From the NCBI GenBank assembly GCA_026874595.1, contig CM049315.1:2972664-3036663 (forward strand): 64,000 nt of DNA, given 5' to 3'. The first letter of the stretch is position 1. Each line of letters begins with the position of its first letter. The translations under genes were made by a program, and so were the position numbers. Under the pieces are notes generated by a model. The model worked only from the letters and a program-made list of their open reading frames with translations, was not told the DNA's origin and made no database searches. The DNA is from Sipunculus nudus (taxonomy: Eukaryota > Annelida > Sipuncula > Golfingiida > Sipunculidae). Of the stretch, positions 13,906 to 27,200 are shown in pieces.

Positions 13906-16710
13906 TATTTTCACACACACAATAATATATTATTTTTTAACGTATACTTTAAAGATAACCCGTCTGTACATTTACCAATTGATCTGGTAATATGATATCG
14001 AAATCAGCGTTTTACATTCCAAGTATATACAGTATATCTAACGGAAGGAAATGATATACCAGGGAGTCAGTGACTGGATTTGACATGGGGCGCGAGATCA
14101 CATTTACTTATTTTATTGTAGGCCTACAAGTAAAAGCCCGGTCAGATGACCATACGGCCCGGCATTATAAACAACAATTACACATAAGGTGTTACAAAGT
14201 CGCATTTTAAAGTCCTGTGTGCGTAAACGAAGGGCAATCGATTTAATTGTTATAGTGATCCACTTTTTATTTACCAGTGTTGCTCTAACAAATTATTGTA
14301 AATTTGGCCTATAAGGATAACCGTTACAGATTTGTTTATCAATAATTAGATGTGAATGAAAGTTGACCTGGGCATACAAGTAACTGTGAAGAAGACGTCT
14401 GTTGACAAGGCGGGTGTAATGTATATTATGTGTCCTGTTGGCCGGGCGTCGTGGAATAAAGGAAATGCGTCGGTTTTATTACCTCTGATGGCCATCGTTG
14501 ACTCCAGGATCCGGCGAGCCTGTATTAAAAGCACACCCGTTTAATTACCCCCCTTTTATCTCGGTTTCCTGTGTCAATTTATCAAGCAGAGTAGCTTTGA
14601 CTTGGCTGTGATTTCTGGGTGTGGGCTGTTTATTTTGTTGGTCTAGGGAGCTGCCAGATCATCCGCTATAGGTGACGTATTGTCCACCAGTCTATAATGT
14701 TGTTACACAAAAGAGCTACGGCCAATGTAATTCCATCCGTCACCAAGGTAACACATTGTGATGGTCCCCAAAGTTAATGCTACATTAATCCCGTAATGAC
14801 TTTCTATATGTCATTTCTAAGGCTATATATAAATCCATATATCATTATAAAATTGTAATTTTTATATAGTAAATACCTGTAGGATATTTTCATCAGATAG
14901 GTGTATCCGTGTAAATCATGTAATCACCTAGCGTCATATCTGTTCAAGGTTTCAGTTGATTTCCCGATATGCAGGGCGGGGTTGAGTGAATAACATGTTA
15001 TGCTATATCTATTTTATATATTTAAGTCAAACCTGTTTTACATTATTTGAAAGCTCATTAAGATCTGCTCCAAGGGAATAAAGTAACTTTACAGCCTGGC
15101 AACATATAGAACAAAATGATAAGGATACAATAAATACGTATATAGACGTAGTAAACTGTTAAGGTTTGTCAGAATGATATATGAATTAATCATTTATCCG
15201 AATTTTGGTCATTTTATAGTTTATTCCAGACATGAAATTTCGTATTATTATTTTTATTATTGTATTTTTATTATATTTAATACTTATATGTCTCGAGTCG
15301 AAGAGGCTTAAATTTTGGGACTTTCATTGTGTAATGATGTTAATAATTATTCGTCATGTTTCAATATATATATATAGAAATGTGTAAGACATATGTAGTA
15401 TGATATAGTATAATATAATGTAAATTTTAATTCAATGTAATATTACTGTCTCGTACGTTATATTATGGTATAACATATTTTAATTTAATCAGACATTTTC
15501 TATATATCTACTATTTTTCATATGAACAGTATTGAGGAAAAATTATATATAGAAATGAACAAATCAGAGTAGAACAGGTCAGAACATTATAATATAGAAC
15601 AGAGAAAAATAGAATGGAAAAGAAATGGAAAATATTCAAACAAATTATATGCAAGAGGAACTATGAAGAAATATGTGATCACTACATATGTTTTACATTA
15701 ATTTTTAAACTTTGATATCAAATGCAAGACAAAATTGACGGCTGCAAGGCAAGCCTATAGAAAGAAAAATATACGGACTTTCAAACTATAGCTTTATAAT
15801 TTTGAGCAGATCTATAGATTATTTTTTTTCCAACAGCAGACAAACAAATAACATAATTTTTCTCTATGATAAATGCCAGTTTTATCATCTGTAAATCAAG
15901 GAACCTCAATCCATATAATAATCTATAGGGATGAGAATAAACATATTTTAGATGGGGTGGTATCTGTCATCTTCATGACCAATCTTTATTCCTATATATA
16001 AGGTATCAGCTGTGGGAACATTAAGCTACTTAGCGCTCCAGATGTAAGTTAATAAATATGTCAGGACCGCAATTAAAAGCTGGCCCCCACTAAACAACAG
16101 ATTATACACGCAATACGATATGCGTGTGCATGCATGTGTGGTTGTATGAACGTCAGCATGCATCTCTTAGCTTGTCATTTGAATGATAAAAGGTATACGA
16201 GACGCAAAATGAATGCCTTTCTGTATTGTAAGCGTGTATTATTATTATTATAAGCGTCCATTAGCGTGCATGTATATTATTATATAATATTATCATTATT
16301 CTATATTTTCCCAGATTTTATTAGGTCGAAACAGAGGGGGTGCGCGCCCCCTGCATGCGCCCATGCATTCTTTGCGCCACTTTGCATGGATGCAGGATAA
16401 CTTTGGTCCGCCTACCTTGAGATGGATCATACCATTCATTAACCGATCTCCCAATCCACCTATATTTATTGTGTAATATTCCGAAAAAGTTACTGTAATT
16501 TGCCAAAAATAAGAACAAAAAAAGGTTCCTTCATGATCCCCCAAAAATACCGAATTATCGTGTCCAAATTAGGACAGGAGAACTACTGTGCATGTGCGGC
16601 CCTTCAAGTAGATCTGAATGTCTATATAATTGGTTAAATATATATGCAACAAATTGAATGCATGGTCAAAATGACCAAACGATTTGGTTAGTGCGTGACA
16701 AACGATTTGG

Positions 16711-16712
<2 letters not shown>
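13906..16712. other. AT-rich non-coding stretch, nothing recognised
   Basis: A less AT-rich patch at 14340-14800 has overlapping 62-codon open frames on both strands, neither resembling a known protein. 15000-15900 is extremely AT-rich. No repeats of note. Confidence 0.4.

Positions 16713-16780
<68 letters not shown>
16713..16780. repeat. (TA)n microsatellite
   Basis: About 68 bp of uninterrupted TA. Confidence 0.95.
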
Positions 16781-16782
<2 letters not shown>

Positions 16783-16886
16783 TGCAGACTCAAACTGTTT
16801 CATTTCAGGGATTTGTGGCGGGTTTCGTTTTGTTTTGAGGCCGAATGTTTGCTTGTTTTCCCTGTTCGTTGTAGCCTCGTTACTGT

Positions 16887-16887
<1 letters not shown>

Positions 16888-16942
<55 letters not shown>
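16888..16942. repeat. (TA)n microsatellite
   Basis: About 55 bp of TA with one TTTATA interruption, roughly 110 bp after the previous tract. Confidence 0.95.
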
Positions 16943-16945
<3 letters not shown>

Positions 16946-18373
16946 TACTCATTTATTATAATATAGGACATCCTTAGTGGCAGTAATTGTTTCTGGTAAG
17001 TTTAACAAAGATCAGAGATACGGCTACCATGCACTTTAACTACATCATACATTCACCTGGATATCAAATACTGGTACCTGCTTTCGTACATATCAGAAAC
17101 GGCCCGTCTACAAAGAATAAAATTTGGCAGTTAAAATGCAAAAATAATTTATTTTTATATTTAATCTGAAATAACTTGATTATCATTGAAATACATTCAG
17201 GAAATATTCAGAGTTCTTATATACACAATCCAATGTCAAAGTATATAGACATGTGCAGTTTTAATTTTAACATAGACTTGGAGCGTTTATTCTTTTGATT
17301 TGAGAAACATACATGCATGCATGTATGGGTTCAGTTTCATGGAGAATATCACATTCACGTATCTAAATAATTACTCTATCACACATATCCACACATTTGT
17401 CGAACCCAGCCATTTACCACAGAAATTAAATTATTCTTGCAGGTTTAAAGAATACCTTATTTTACAACTATATACAGATATAATTTCTTGAACCTAGACC
17501 GGAAAACGCCAATCCCATGGCACACACGGGCTGTTCGTTTATATCAACCTGATTATGACATGTGGAGGCCGCCAAAATAATCCGAACATATTCATCAAGG
17601 ACATCTTGCGGCAAGTCAGACGTATCAGATTTTAAAGGTTGTTTAGTAACTACATGTATATATAGTGTTCATTTAACTCCCATGCATATATGCAACGAAC
17701 TATATGCACCTAATAAGTCTTATGAAATCATTTTTTTTCTGTTTGTTCCGTGTTTACAAACAGCTTACACAGAACCACGGTCATACATCCCTGACAGAAG
17801 CGTCTTAATAAAGGACCTTTCTTAACAGGAATAAACTAGAGTTGATTAATACGAATATACGCAAAGCATGCCAGAAATCACATAAATTATACAGAAAATG
17901 GATAGGTGTATACCTGGCTTTAAGAAATCATCCCGTGTCGGTGATGCGTAATTCGATCCGCAAAACGTGTCAATCAACAATTAATTCAGTAAACCATGCA
18001 TATACACATGTGCACTTTCAATAGCACGTATAACCCGTAACAGCAGTATATTTGTCTTAAATATTATATGTGTGTACATGTGTGTGTGTGACTAAGAAAG
18101 TTAGTTATTTACGTGTATGAATGGTCATATATACTCCACACTATATACAAGTACAAGTTTTATAAGAAAGTATGTGCTTAAGAGTATAAATAAGAATGCA
18201 CAGATCCCTATCACATAGACATGTTCACGTTCATATATATAGCAGACAAAAACGAACCATGTAATTGTAAATCTCTTCTGTTTCCTTATATGGCTGATCC
18301 ATGGATAATTAAACAGAAATTACTTTCCCAAGTCAAAAAATTCCCAGTCATTATAATATTATAACTTCAACAT
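16943..18373. other. AT-rich non-coding stretch, nothing recognised
   Basis: Only chance-length open frames (60-87 codons) occur, none with recognisable composition or motifs. Confidence 0.4.
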
Positions 18374-18501
18374 GTATGTATATAACATGCATGTATATAT
18401 ATATATATATGTATATGTATATGTACATGTATATGTATATGTTTGTATGTATGCATGCATGCATGCATGCATGGATGCATGTATGCATGTATGCATGTAT
18501 G

Positions 18502-18535
<34 letters not shown>

Positions 18536-18770
18536 TGTATGTATGTATGTATGTATGTATGTATGTATGTATGTATGTATGTATGTGTGTGTGTGTGTGT
18601 ACGTATGTATGTATACATACGTATATATATGCATATACATGTATGTATGTATGTATGTGTATGTACGTATGTATGTATACATACGTATATATATGCATAT
18701 ACATGTATGTATGTATGTATATGTGTGTACGTATGTATGTATACATGTATGTTTATATGTATATATGCAG
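18374..18770. repeat. (TATG)n compound microsatellite
   Basis: Starts with TA and GTATAT runs, then a (GCAT)n patch (18453-18480), then about 100 bp of pure (TATG)n, a (GT)n run, and finally a larger unit of about 63 bp containing TACGTATGTATGTATACATA and TATATGCATATACATG that occurs twice (about 18600-18662 and 18663-18725) with a third partial copy. All six frames are open in places, giving spurious 83-156 codon frames. Confidence 0.95.
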
Positions 18771-19368
18771 GACAAGATTTAAGAAGAAGAAGAAACCATG
18801 CAGGTCCATTTACCTCTCACTCATCTATAGAGTATTTATAAAGTGATATAAAGAAGTGATATACTGTCAATAATAAAGCGACTTAAATGGTCATAAAATT
18901 AAATTTATTACAAATTAATGTTTATTGATATCTGTAAATGTTCTTTTTATGACTTTTATAATCCCAGTGCTTGGCGGAGATAAATATATTTTATCTCAGA
19001 TGACCCGATTCTTGTTATCAAACCCTATTTCTGACAATGTTACAAGAACACTGACCTACGTTATACAACAGAACACAAAAGAAAGCACGTGTCAATAAAT
19101 GAAATAAAAAAAACAGACGGAGACTCGAAAGTAATAAAGAAACCGTAAAATATGTAGCACCTGTGTTGACCGAGTTCCCGCGCGTGATCACGTGATCAGG
19201 TGTGCGTTAGCAGGTATTCGAATGGATCATTTGAATGGTATACAGAACATAAACTATAACAGCTATAGTGGGGGACTGCGAATAATCAAGTCGCTTTTGA
19301 AAGTCTGTTTGTTGCTCAAGGGTATCAATAAAAATAATAACAAGGATTCACTGAGCACGATTATGTAT

Positions 19369-19370
<2 letters not shown>
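18771..19370. other. AT-rich non-coding stretch, nothing recognised
   Basis: No repeat or coding signal seen. Confidence 0.4.

Positions 19371-19420
<50 letters not shown>
19371..19420. repeat. (TA)n microsatellite
   Basis: About 50 bp of uninterrupted TA. Confidence 0.95.
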
Positions 19421-19425
<5 letters not shown>

Positions 19426-21107
19426 TACTTCTAATACCGTCAGACACGTGCGCAAACAAACAAACATACACACATTTAAACAACCCTGGCACACAATCGC
19501 ATGTGCGAATGTATTCATATAAAAAATATCCTCAGTAAGTTCACAGGAACATAACATAATGTATTGTAATGGAATTTTTTCACCCTGACGACCTCCGACT
19601 GTCCTTTGATCATGGACGAGGTTTTATTTAAACATTTGGCGCTTGAGACTGAGACATTTTGCCGTAATGGAAAGTGGTCGCTTGGGGGGAGTTTGTTAAG
19701 TACGGTTCCCCTGTAGGTTTATCTGTGCCGTGTGGTGCACTTTTCTTTTATGTTTCTGTCATTATAAAATAGCGGTGAATTTCCCAAGCCGGTGTAAGGC
19801 CGGGCCTCGCGGGTCGTTCACACTCATGTGAGAGTGATGCCCACTGTCTGATTCGGAGGAAATTATGTTTGTTTGATAGACCTTCAGGCAAGAGTGGGGG
19901 TGACATATCTGTTCTTTGAAGGTAAGTTTCGCACCAACTTAGTCATGAATGAGGCATGAAAACTGGCAATAACGTCACCGTGGCCGGGGGTCCGCAGCTC
20001 ACAGAGATATCCACGACCAAATCTCTGGGAGAGCATATATCCCATTGACACTACGCGGGCCCACAAACACACAAGGATTAAAGGCGTTTTATTCTTCTTT
20101 TATTTGCACTTGGTCGAGATTTGTGAGCGAGCAATGGATTAAATTGCTAGTAAAGAACGCTCTCCGCGACATTTCCGGACCTTCACATGATTGGGAAAAG
20201 GTAATAAAAGCCATATTTAGAATGCAAACATCTCCTGAAAGACACAAACTAACAACTCGTAAAATGAAGAGGCCCTGCGACCCGAAAGGATAAGACACGA
20301 CCTCTCGTGGTACGACCTGCACACGACAGTCGTACAACAACGTTCGTCATCACATCGCATACTTATATATGTAAAATCGCCACAAGTGGACTTGTCTCTA
20401 ATCTCAGCCCGACTAACAGCGTCACGCCCCGTCTTATCTTTATGACTGCACATTGACATGCAAATAGAAATAGTTGCGAAAGGAATGGAATCTTGAGACG
20501 TTTCACACACAGGTATCTAAGATAGACTGGGCACTGAAAGATGTAAAACAGCAATAAAACCACTATTCGGCCACGGGGGGCCATACATTTTTTTCTCACT
20601 ACCTAGATATACAGCGACAGAATTTTTTTTTCAAACTTATATGGAGATAAAGATTGCATTAACTGTCAGTCTTTAGTTATTCTCTCTCTCTCTCTTTATA
20701 ATCTTATCACTCACGATGTCTTTTGGTGTGAAAGAACTCCCCGATTAATATCATTTCTTCGTTGTTATGATATAACATCTTCAGAGTTGGTAAAATCTGC
20801 GGAATTTTTCATATATTTTTGTTTTTTTTTTGCTTGAATTTCCATTTATAAAGAGAATTACATTAAAAAATCCGTAACAAATACAACAGCAGTATCATGG
20901 TTAATAATAACAGACCTGCGCCTCTTAATCATTCCCAATAAAAAAAAATCGACTATAATATATTCGTCAAAGGTAAATCATGATTTTGTTTTAACCTCTA
21001 ATAAACATCTGTGAACCGGTCTATTTTCTTTTCGTCTGACCGCATCCACAATTTATGTAGATAAATGCCACAAGGTGGCAGCAACTTCGTGTCTACAAGT
21101 TATACAA
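19421..21107. other. Non-coding stretch with a candidate regulatory block
   Basis: 19590-20420 is GC-richer, non-repetitive and rich in short motifs such as GGTAATAAAAGCC (near 20200, a posterior-Hox/Cdx-like site), with no exon I can defend. The open frames here (78-97 codons) overlap one another on opposite strands and resemble no known protein. The remainder is AT-rich. Confidence 0.3.
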
Positions 21108-21217
21108 ACAAGATGTTAGACTGGTACCCTGCTCTATAATGGCCCTCGGCCAAGCATAGATGATTGGCCTAGAGCAGCGGTGCCATAATAGAGCGGGGTA
21201 CCAGTCTAACAAGATGT
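21108..21217. mobile_element. 92-bp hAT-like MITE with 9-bp target duplication
   Basis: The element runs 21117-21208. Its ends are inverted repeats: it begins TAGACTGGTACCC and ends GGGTACCAGTCTA, and the inverted match continues inward to about 26 bp (CTCTATAATGGC against GCCATAATAGAG). The 9 bp ACAAGATGT flanks it on both sides (21108-21116 and 21209-21217). An 8-bp duplication and TAG/CAG-type ends are the hallmark of hAT transposons; the ninth match may be chance. There is no coding capacity, so mobility would have depended on an autonomous relative elsewhere. Confidence 0.75.
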
Positions 21218-21589
21218 CAACATTAAAACCTGGTTGAGATGGACAGATGACGTTCTATTGTACCTCTGTTATTTTACCTGTTCGCAGTTTCACTCAAATG
21301 TTTTGAACGGAATGGAATTTTAATTAGATGTGTTGGTTCGGGTATCACCCAAAAAACATTTAATTAAATTTAGGAGGTAATTTGGATCAAAGTAACTTTT
21401 TTTAAGGATTCATTACTATTGTAAGGTAGGGCAGTTGATTTATCCGTGCGAGCGCTAGAGCCATTTATCGGTATGGGTGGCCGCCACAGCTCATCTGTGA
21501 TCCAGTCATGTATTCGGGGAACCGTGACACTCATTTTCTGTGTAACACAGCAAGATTTTATAAAGAAGTTACTTGCCTCCTCAAGGAGG
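21218..21589. other. Non-coding stretch, nothing recognised
   Basis: No repeat or coding signal seen. Confidence 0.35.
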
Positions 21590-21950
21590 GTATGCGTTCA
21601 TTCTCGTTCGTGTGTGTGTGTGTGTGTGTGTGTATTTGTGTGTCTGGTTGTTCACAACATAACTCATTCAATCTTGAACGAAATCCTATGACATTTTCAG
21701 GACATTTCTAGAATGGGTGATTGAAGAATCGATTACATGTTGGTGTTGATCCTGATCCTGATCCGGATTCATGAACGTCATCAAGGAATGTTTACAAAAG
21801 CACAGCCACTTACACACGAATGAACCTGAGAATATGGACCGAATAAGTGAAAACAAACGCGGTTTTTGGAAGTTCCAACAAAAAATGGGGCCATCCACAT
21901 GGCGGAGGCTTGCATTCCTTAGAATGCAGATTTTAGTTTTATATCAATGG
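21590..21950 (+). repeat. Array-less paralogue of the 55-bp minisatellite flanks
   Basis: Shares, in order, TTCACAACATAACTCA, a GATCCGGATTCA-type block, GAACGTCATCAA, CACACGAATGAACCTG, CGAATAAGTGAA and GGCTTGCATTCCTTAGAAT with 24110-24200 plus 28598-28810. Between the first two landmarks it has only about 100 bp, whereas the other copy holds a 4.4-kb tandem array. A (GT)n run lies at about 21609-21632. The two copies are in direct orientation. Confidence 0.8.
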
Positions 21951-24109
21951 CTGATCATCCGGCACAATGACGTACATTTTTAAATAACCCGAAGAAACCT
22001 TTTTTATCACTCTCTTTGTAGAGCGGATGTTGACTCCTCTAAAAATTTAGACTTCTCTAACAGTTGTTAAAACTGATTTTTTTATTATTTATTATATCTG
22101 GCACCACTGTCACTATATCCTCTGTCTGACGTTTGGGTAAAATCATATTGTCACATGCATGTCACCCATCCATAAAAAGGAGTAAATGGCTCTCATTTGC
22201 ATATAGCTCAATACATTTGATACCTGTACCAAGGTATACCGTGTAAATACGACAAATTACACGCCATCGCTTATCAGATGGAAAAACAACTTTTGATGCA
22301 GATCGCTGGACTTCTGTCCAGTGCTTCTGGCTATCATTACCATCATTATTATCATCATCAGATATTATTAGAGGATTTATCCCGCCCGTACATATATATG
22401 ATACAGGTGGCTGTTGTGGTGGTTTCAGTATGTATGATACAGGTTGCTGTTGTGGTGATTTCAGTATGATCAAAGACAAGAAATGGCAGAAAATGAGTGA
22501 TAAAACTCGATACTTAATAATAGTATGAAGTAATATATGAAAATATATTTTATATAGATTTAAAAAGTGAACTGTTACTTGACAGTATCCTGGGGAATAA
22601 AAGGGTTCTGTGGGTTCTGTGGCCCTAAAGGAAGGTAACATATTAAAACATTTATACAGTGGGCGAGATACGGCTCTGAGCAATATATACTTTGGTATTG
22701 TCCTTATCAGTTAAATTATCAAATTAAAAACCTATCATTTGCTCTACAGTTATTTTAATTCGGTAAAGTGGATTTAGTTCCAGTACGGTGAGTTTTCTAA
22801 AACAGACAGTCATATTAAAAACAACAACACACCCAATAACCGAGCAATAAAACAGACGTAGTTTTGTATGATCAGCAATAAAGTTCCTTTAACTTCTTCT
22901 GAAAATACATTATTTGATTTTAACTGAATTTTTTTCATAAACCGTCAATTGGGAATGTGCTAAAATTCCGCTGTGCTAAAGAGACCAATGTTTGCAGTAA
23001 ATGAAGTTCAGTCAGTACTGGAAGACCTGCATCGCTTTATTAAATCTCTGCAAACATGGAAACTGTCGGTGAACATAATAGGTCATTAAGTCAATGATTC
23101 AGCTATCAATATCAGTGAAAAAGGCCACAACCAGTTAGTGTGGTTGAATGTCTATAGGTGGCAGCACCTTATTGTCTTTCCTCAGGCTACTGGTGCTACG
23201 GTGACACACAACTGCCAATTGTTTGGATCTTTCATTGGATTACACGGGTGCGTGTTCTTTTTTTAATTATAGAAAACCTGAACTTTATAAAGAAAAGACT
23301 TGCGTTTGAGAAAAAAATGATAAGTGGAAGGTCTGCATAATGCGATGCTGTAAACTAAATTGAAGTATATACGAGTATTATATATACTATGTTCGTCCAT
23401 CTACGAATCACACATCCGTATTATCTTTACTATAATTGACGGTGGTCACATGGTTCAATCCTCGGATATTAACGTTTTCAGTCTTGAACTGTCGGGAATA
23501 ATGCAAAGCGAGTCCCTAAACGGGTCATTTCCAATATTCCAAAATCCTGAGATAATTCACTTTATGTTCTCAAGGGCGGATTGCAGCGCCACCTGATGGT
23601 TACTACGACTGCGTATTATGGCAGAGAGTGATTGTTACTCTGAATCAGGGCATGAGGCTCTCTCACACAGCCAGACATCACAAAATGTTCAGTTCTTCTG
23701 AGAGCATCAACAATTTTATTATATCGATAAAATATGTGGTAAGTAGGGTAAGAAATAAACCTATCTGTTGCTTATTAATTTGCAATTTATCTCTGAACAT
23801 GTTATATGTATTTCTATGGCCTGTGCATTAACATGTTCACCTGTCACGGATGTGCTGTTATCTATTGATATTTAAAACAAAGAAGTAAGTAAGTTTTCGT
23901 TGTATGACAGCGCCGTCTCTTCTATTTGGGATGAAACTAAAGTGGCCTTCCAGTGCAAATAATGAACGGGTAGAAGTAATAATAATATACGCAATATACA
24001 AGTCTAACAAGAAGATCAGTTAACTTGCGCCATATTGGCCTCACGCCCTGGGGTGATAAGTTTATATACATATACTGGGATCATGGCATCTTAAACATTC
24101 GTCCCGCGA
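21951..24109. other. Non-coding stretch
   Basis: Contains the longest non-repeat open frame of the first 30 kb (minus strand 22162-22683, 173 codons), which has a 30-bp direct repeat near 22405-22465, no recognisable domain and AT-driven composition, and is not called as a gene. Nothing else recognised. Confidence 0.35.
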
Positions 24110-24201
24110 TCCTTGCGTTCATCACCGTTCGTGTGTATCTTTGTTCACAACATAACTCACGCAGTCATGAGCGGGATCTCAGGAAATTGTCAAACTTCAT
24201 C
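24110..24201 (+). repeat. Left flank of the minisatellite, duplicated sequence
   Basis: Matches 21590-21680: TGCGTTCAT, CGTTCGTGTGTAT and TTCACAACATAACTCA occur in both. The 55-bp array starts directly afterwards. Confidence 0.75.
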
Positions 24202-27200
24202 GGGAATGGGGCAATGAGGAGTCAGTTAGATTTTGTTATGGGTCCTGGACTTCATGGGGAATGGGGCAATGAGGAGTCAGTTAGATTTTGTTATGGGCCC
24301 GGGACTTCATGGGGAATGGGGCAATGAGGAGTCAGTTAGATTTTGTTATGGGTCCTGGACTTCATCGGGAATGGGGCAATGAGGAGTCAGTTAGGTTTTG
24401 TTATGGGTCCGGGACTTCATTGGGAATGGGGCAATGAGGAGTCGGTTAGATTTTGTTATGGGTCCTGGACTTCATCGGGAATGGGGCAATGAGGAGTCAG
24501 TTAGATTTTGTTATGGGTCCTGGACTTCATCGGGAATGGGGCAATGAGGAGTCAGTTAGATTTTGTTATGGGTCCTGGACTTCATCGGGAATGGGGCAAT
24601 GAGGAGTCAATTAGATTTTGTTATGGGTTCTGGACTTCATCGGGAATGGGGCAATGAGGAGTCAGTTAGATTTTGTTATGGGTCCTGGACTTCATCGGGA
24701 ATGGGGCAATGAGGAGTCAGTTAGATTTTGTTATGGGTCCTGGACTTCATCGGGATGGGGCAATGAGGAGTCAATTAGATTTTGTTATGGGTTCTGGACT
24801 TCATCGGGAATGGGGCAATGAGGAGTCAGTTAGATTTTGTTATGGGTCCTGGACTTCATCGGGAATGGGGCAATGAGGAGTCAATTAGATTTTGTTATGG
24901 GTTCTGGACTTCATCGGGAATGGGGCAATGAGGAGTCAGTTAGATTTTGTTATGGGTCCGGGACTTCATCGGGAATGGGGCAATGAGGAGTCAGGTAGAT
25001 TTTGTTATGGGTCCGGGACTTCATCGGGAATGGGGCAATGAGGAGTCAGTTAGATTTTGTTATGGGTCCTCGACTTCATCGGGAATGGGGCAATGAGGAG
25101 TCAATTAGATTTTGTTATGGGTTCTGGACTTCATCGGGAATGGGGCAATGAGGAGTCGGTTAGATTTTGTTATGGGTCCGGGACTTCATCGGGAATGGGG
25201 CAATGAGGAGTCGGTTAGATTTTGCTATGGGTCCGGGACTTCATCGGGAATGGGGCAATGAGGAGTCAGTTAGATTTTGTTATGGGTCCGGGACTTCATC
25301 GGGAATGGGGCAATGAGGAGTCAGTTAGATTTTGTTATGGGTCCGGGACTTCATCGGGAATGGGGCAATTAGGAGTCAGTTAGATTTTGTTATGGGTCCT
25401 GGACTTCATCGGGAATGGGGCAATGAGGAGTCAGTTAGATTTTGTTATGGGTCCGGGACTTCATCGTGAATGGGGCAATGAGGAGTCAGTTAGATTTTGT
25501 TATGGGTCCGGGACTTCATCGGGAATGGGGCAATGAGGAGTCAGTTAGATTTTGTTATGGGTCCGGGACTTCATCGGGAAGGGGGCAATGAGGAGTCAGT
25601 TAGATTTTGTTATGGGTCCTGGACTTCATCGGGAATGGGACAATGAGGAGTCGGTTAGATTTTGTTATGGGTCCTGGACTTTATCGGGAATGGGGCAATG
25701 AGGAGTCGGTTAGATTTTGTTATGGGTCCGGGACTTCATCGGGAATGGGGCAATGAGGAGTCAGTTAGATTTTGTTATGGGTCCTGGACTTCATCCGGAA
25801 TGGGGCAATGAGGAGTCAGTTAGATTTTGTTATGGGTCCGGGACTTCATCGGGAATGGGGCAATGAGGAGTCAGTTAGATTTTGTTATGGGTCCGGGACT
25901 TCATCGGGAATGGGGCAATGAGGAGTCAGTTAGATTTTGTTCTGGGTCCGGGACTTCATCGGGAATGGGGCAATGAGGAGTCAGTTAGATTTTGTTCTGG
26001 GTCCGGGACTTCATCGGGAATGGGGCAATGAGGAGTCAGTTAGATTTTGTTATGGGTCCGGGACTTCATCGGGAATGGGGCAATGAGGAGTCAGTTAGAT
26101 TTTGTTATGATTCCGGGACTTCATAGGGAATGGGGCAATGAGGAGTCAGTTAGATTTTGTTATGGGTCCGGGACTTCATCGGGAATGGGGCAATGAGGAG
26201 TCAGTTAGATTTTGTTATGGGTCCGGGACTTCATCGGGAATGGGGCGATGAGGAGTCAGTTAGATTTTGTTATTGGTCTGGACTTCATCGGGAATGGGGC
26301 AATGAGGAGTCGGTTAGATTTTGTTATGGGTCCTGGACTTCATCGGGAATGGGGCAATGAGGAGTCGGTTAGATTTTGTTATGGGTCCGGGACTTCATCG
26401 GGAATGGGGCAATGAGGAGTCAGTTAGATTTTGTTATGGGTCCGGGACTTCATCGGGAATGGGGCAATGAGGAGTCAGTTAGATTTTGTTATGGGTCCGG
26501 GACTTCATCGGGAATGGGGCAATGAGGAGTCAGTTAGATTTTGTTATGGGTCCGGGACTTCATCGGGAATGGGGCAATGAGGAGTCAGTTAGATTTTGTT
26601 ATGGGTCCGGGACTTCATCGGGAATGGGGCAATGAGGAGTCAGTTAGATTTTGTTATGGGTCCGGGACTTCATCGGGAATGGGGCAATGAGGAGTCAGTT
26701 AGATTTTGTTATGGGTCCTGGACTTCATCGGGAATGGGGCAATGAGGAGTCAGTTAGATTTTGTTATGGGTCCTGGACTTCATCGGGAATGGGGCAATGA
26801 GGAGTCGGTTAGATTTTGTTATGGGTCCTGGACTTCATCGGGAATGGGGCAATGAGGAGTCGGTTAGATTTTGTTATGGGTCCGGGACTTCATCGGGAAT
26901 GGGGCAATGAGGAGTCAGTTAGATTTTGTTATGGGTCCGGGACTTCATCGGGAATGGGGCAATGAGGAGTCAGTTAGATTTTGTTATGGGTCCGGGACTT
27001 CATCGGGAATGGGGCAATGAGGAGTCAGTTAGATTTTGTTATGGGTCCGGGACTTCATCGGGAATGGGGCAATGAGGAGTCAGTTAGATTTTGTTATGGG
27101 TCCGGGACTTCATCGGGAAAGGGGCAATGAGGAGTCAGTTAGATTTTGTTATGGGTCCTGGACTTCATCGGGAATGGGGCAATGAGGAGTCAGTTAGATT

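Noticed and set aside
18351-18846. Six overlapping frames of 83-156 codons on both strands
   Set aside because: All arise from the (TATG)n microsatellite.
22162-22683. 173-codon minus-strand frame
   Set aside because: No known motif, contains a short direct repeat, starts and ends without supporting signals. It remains the best unassigned frame of the left half, but length alone is not enough in AT-rich DNA.
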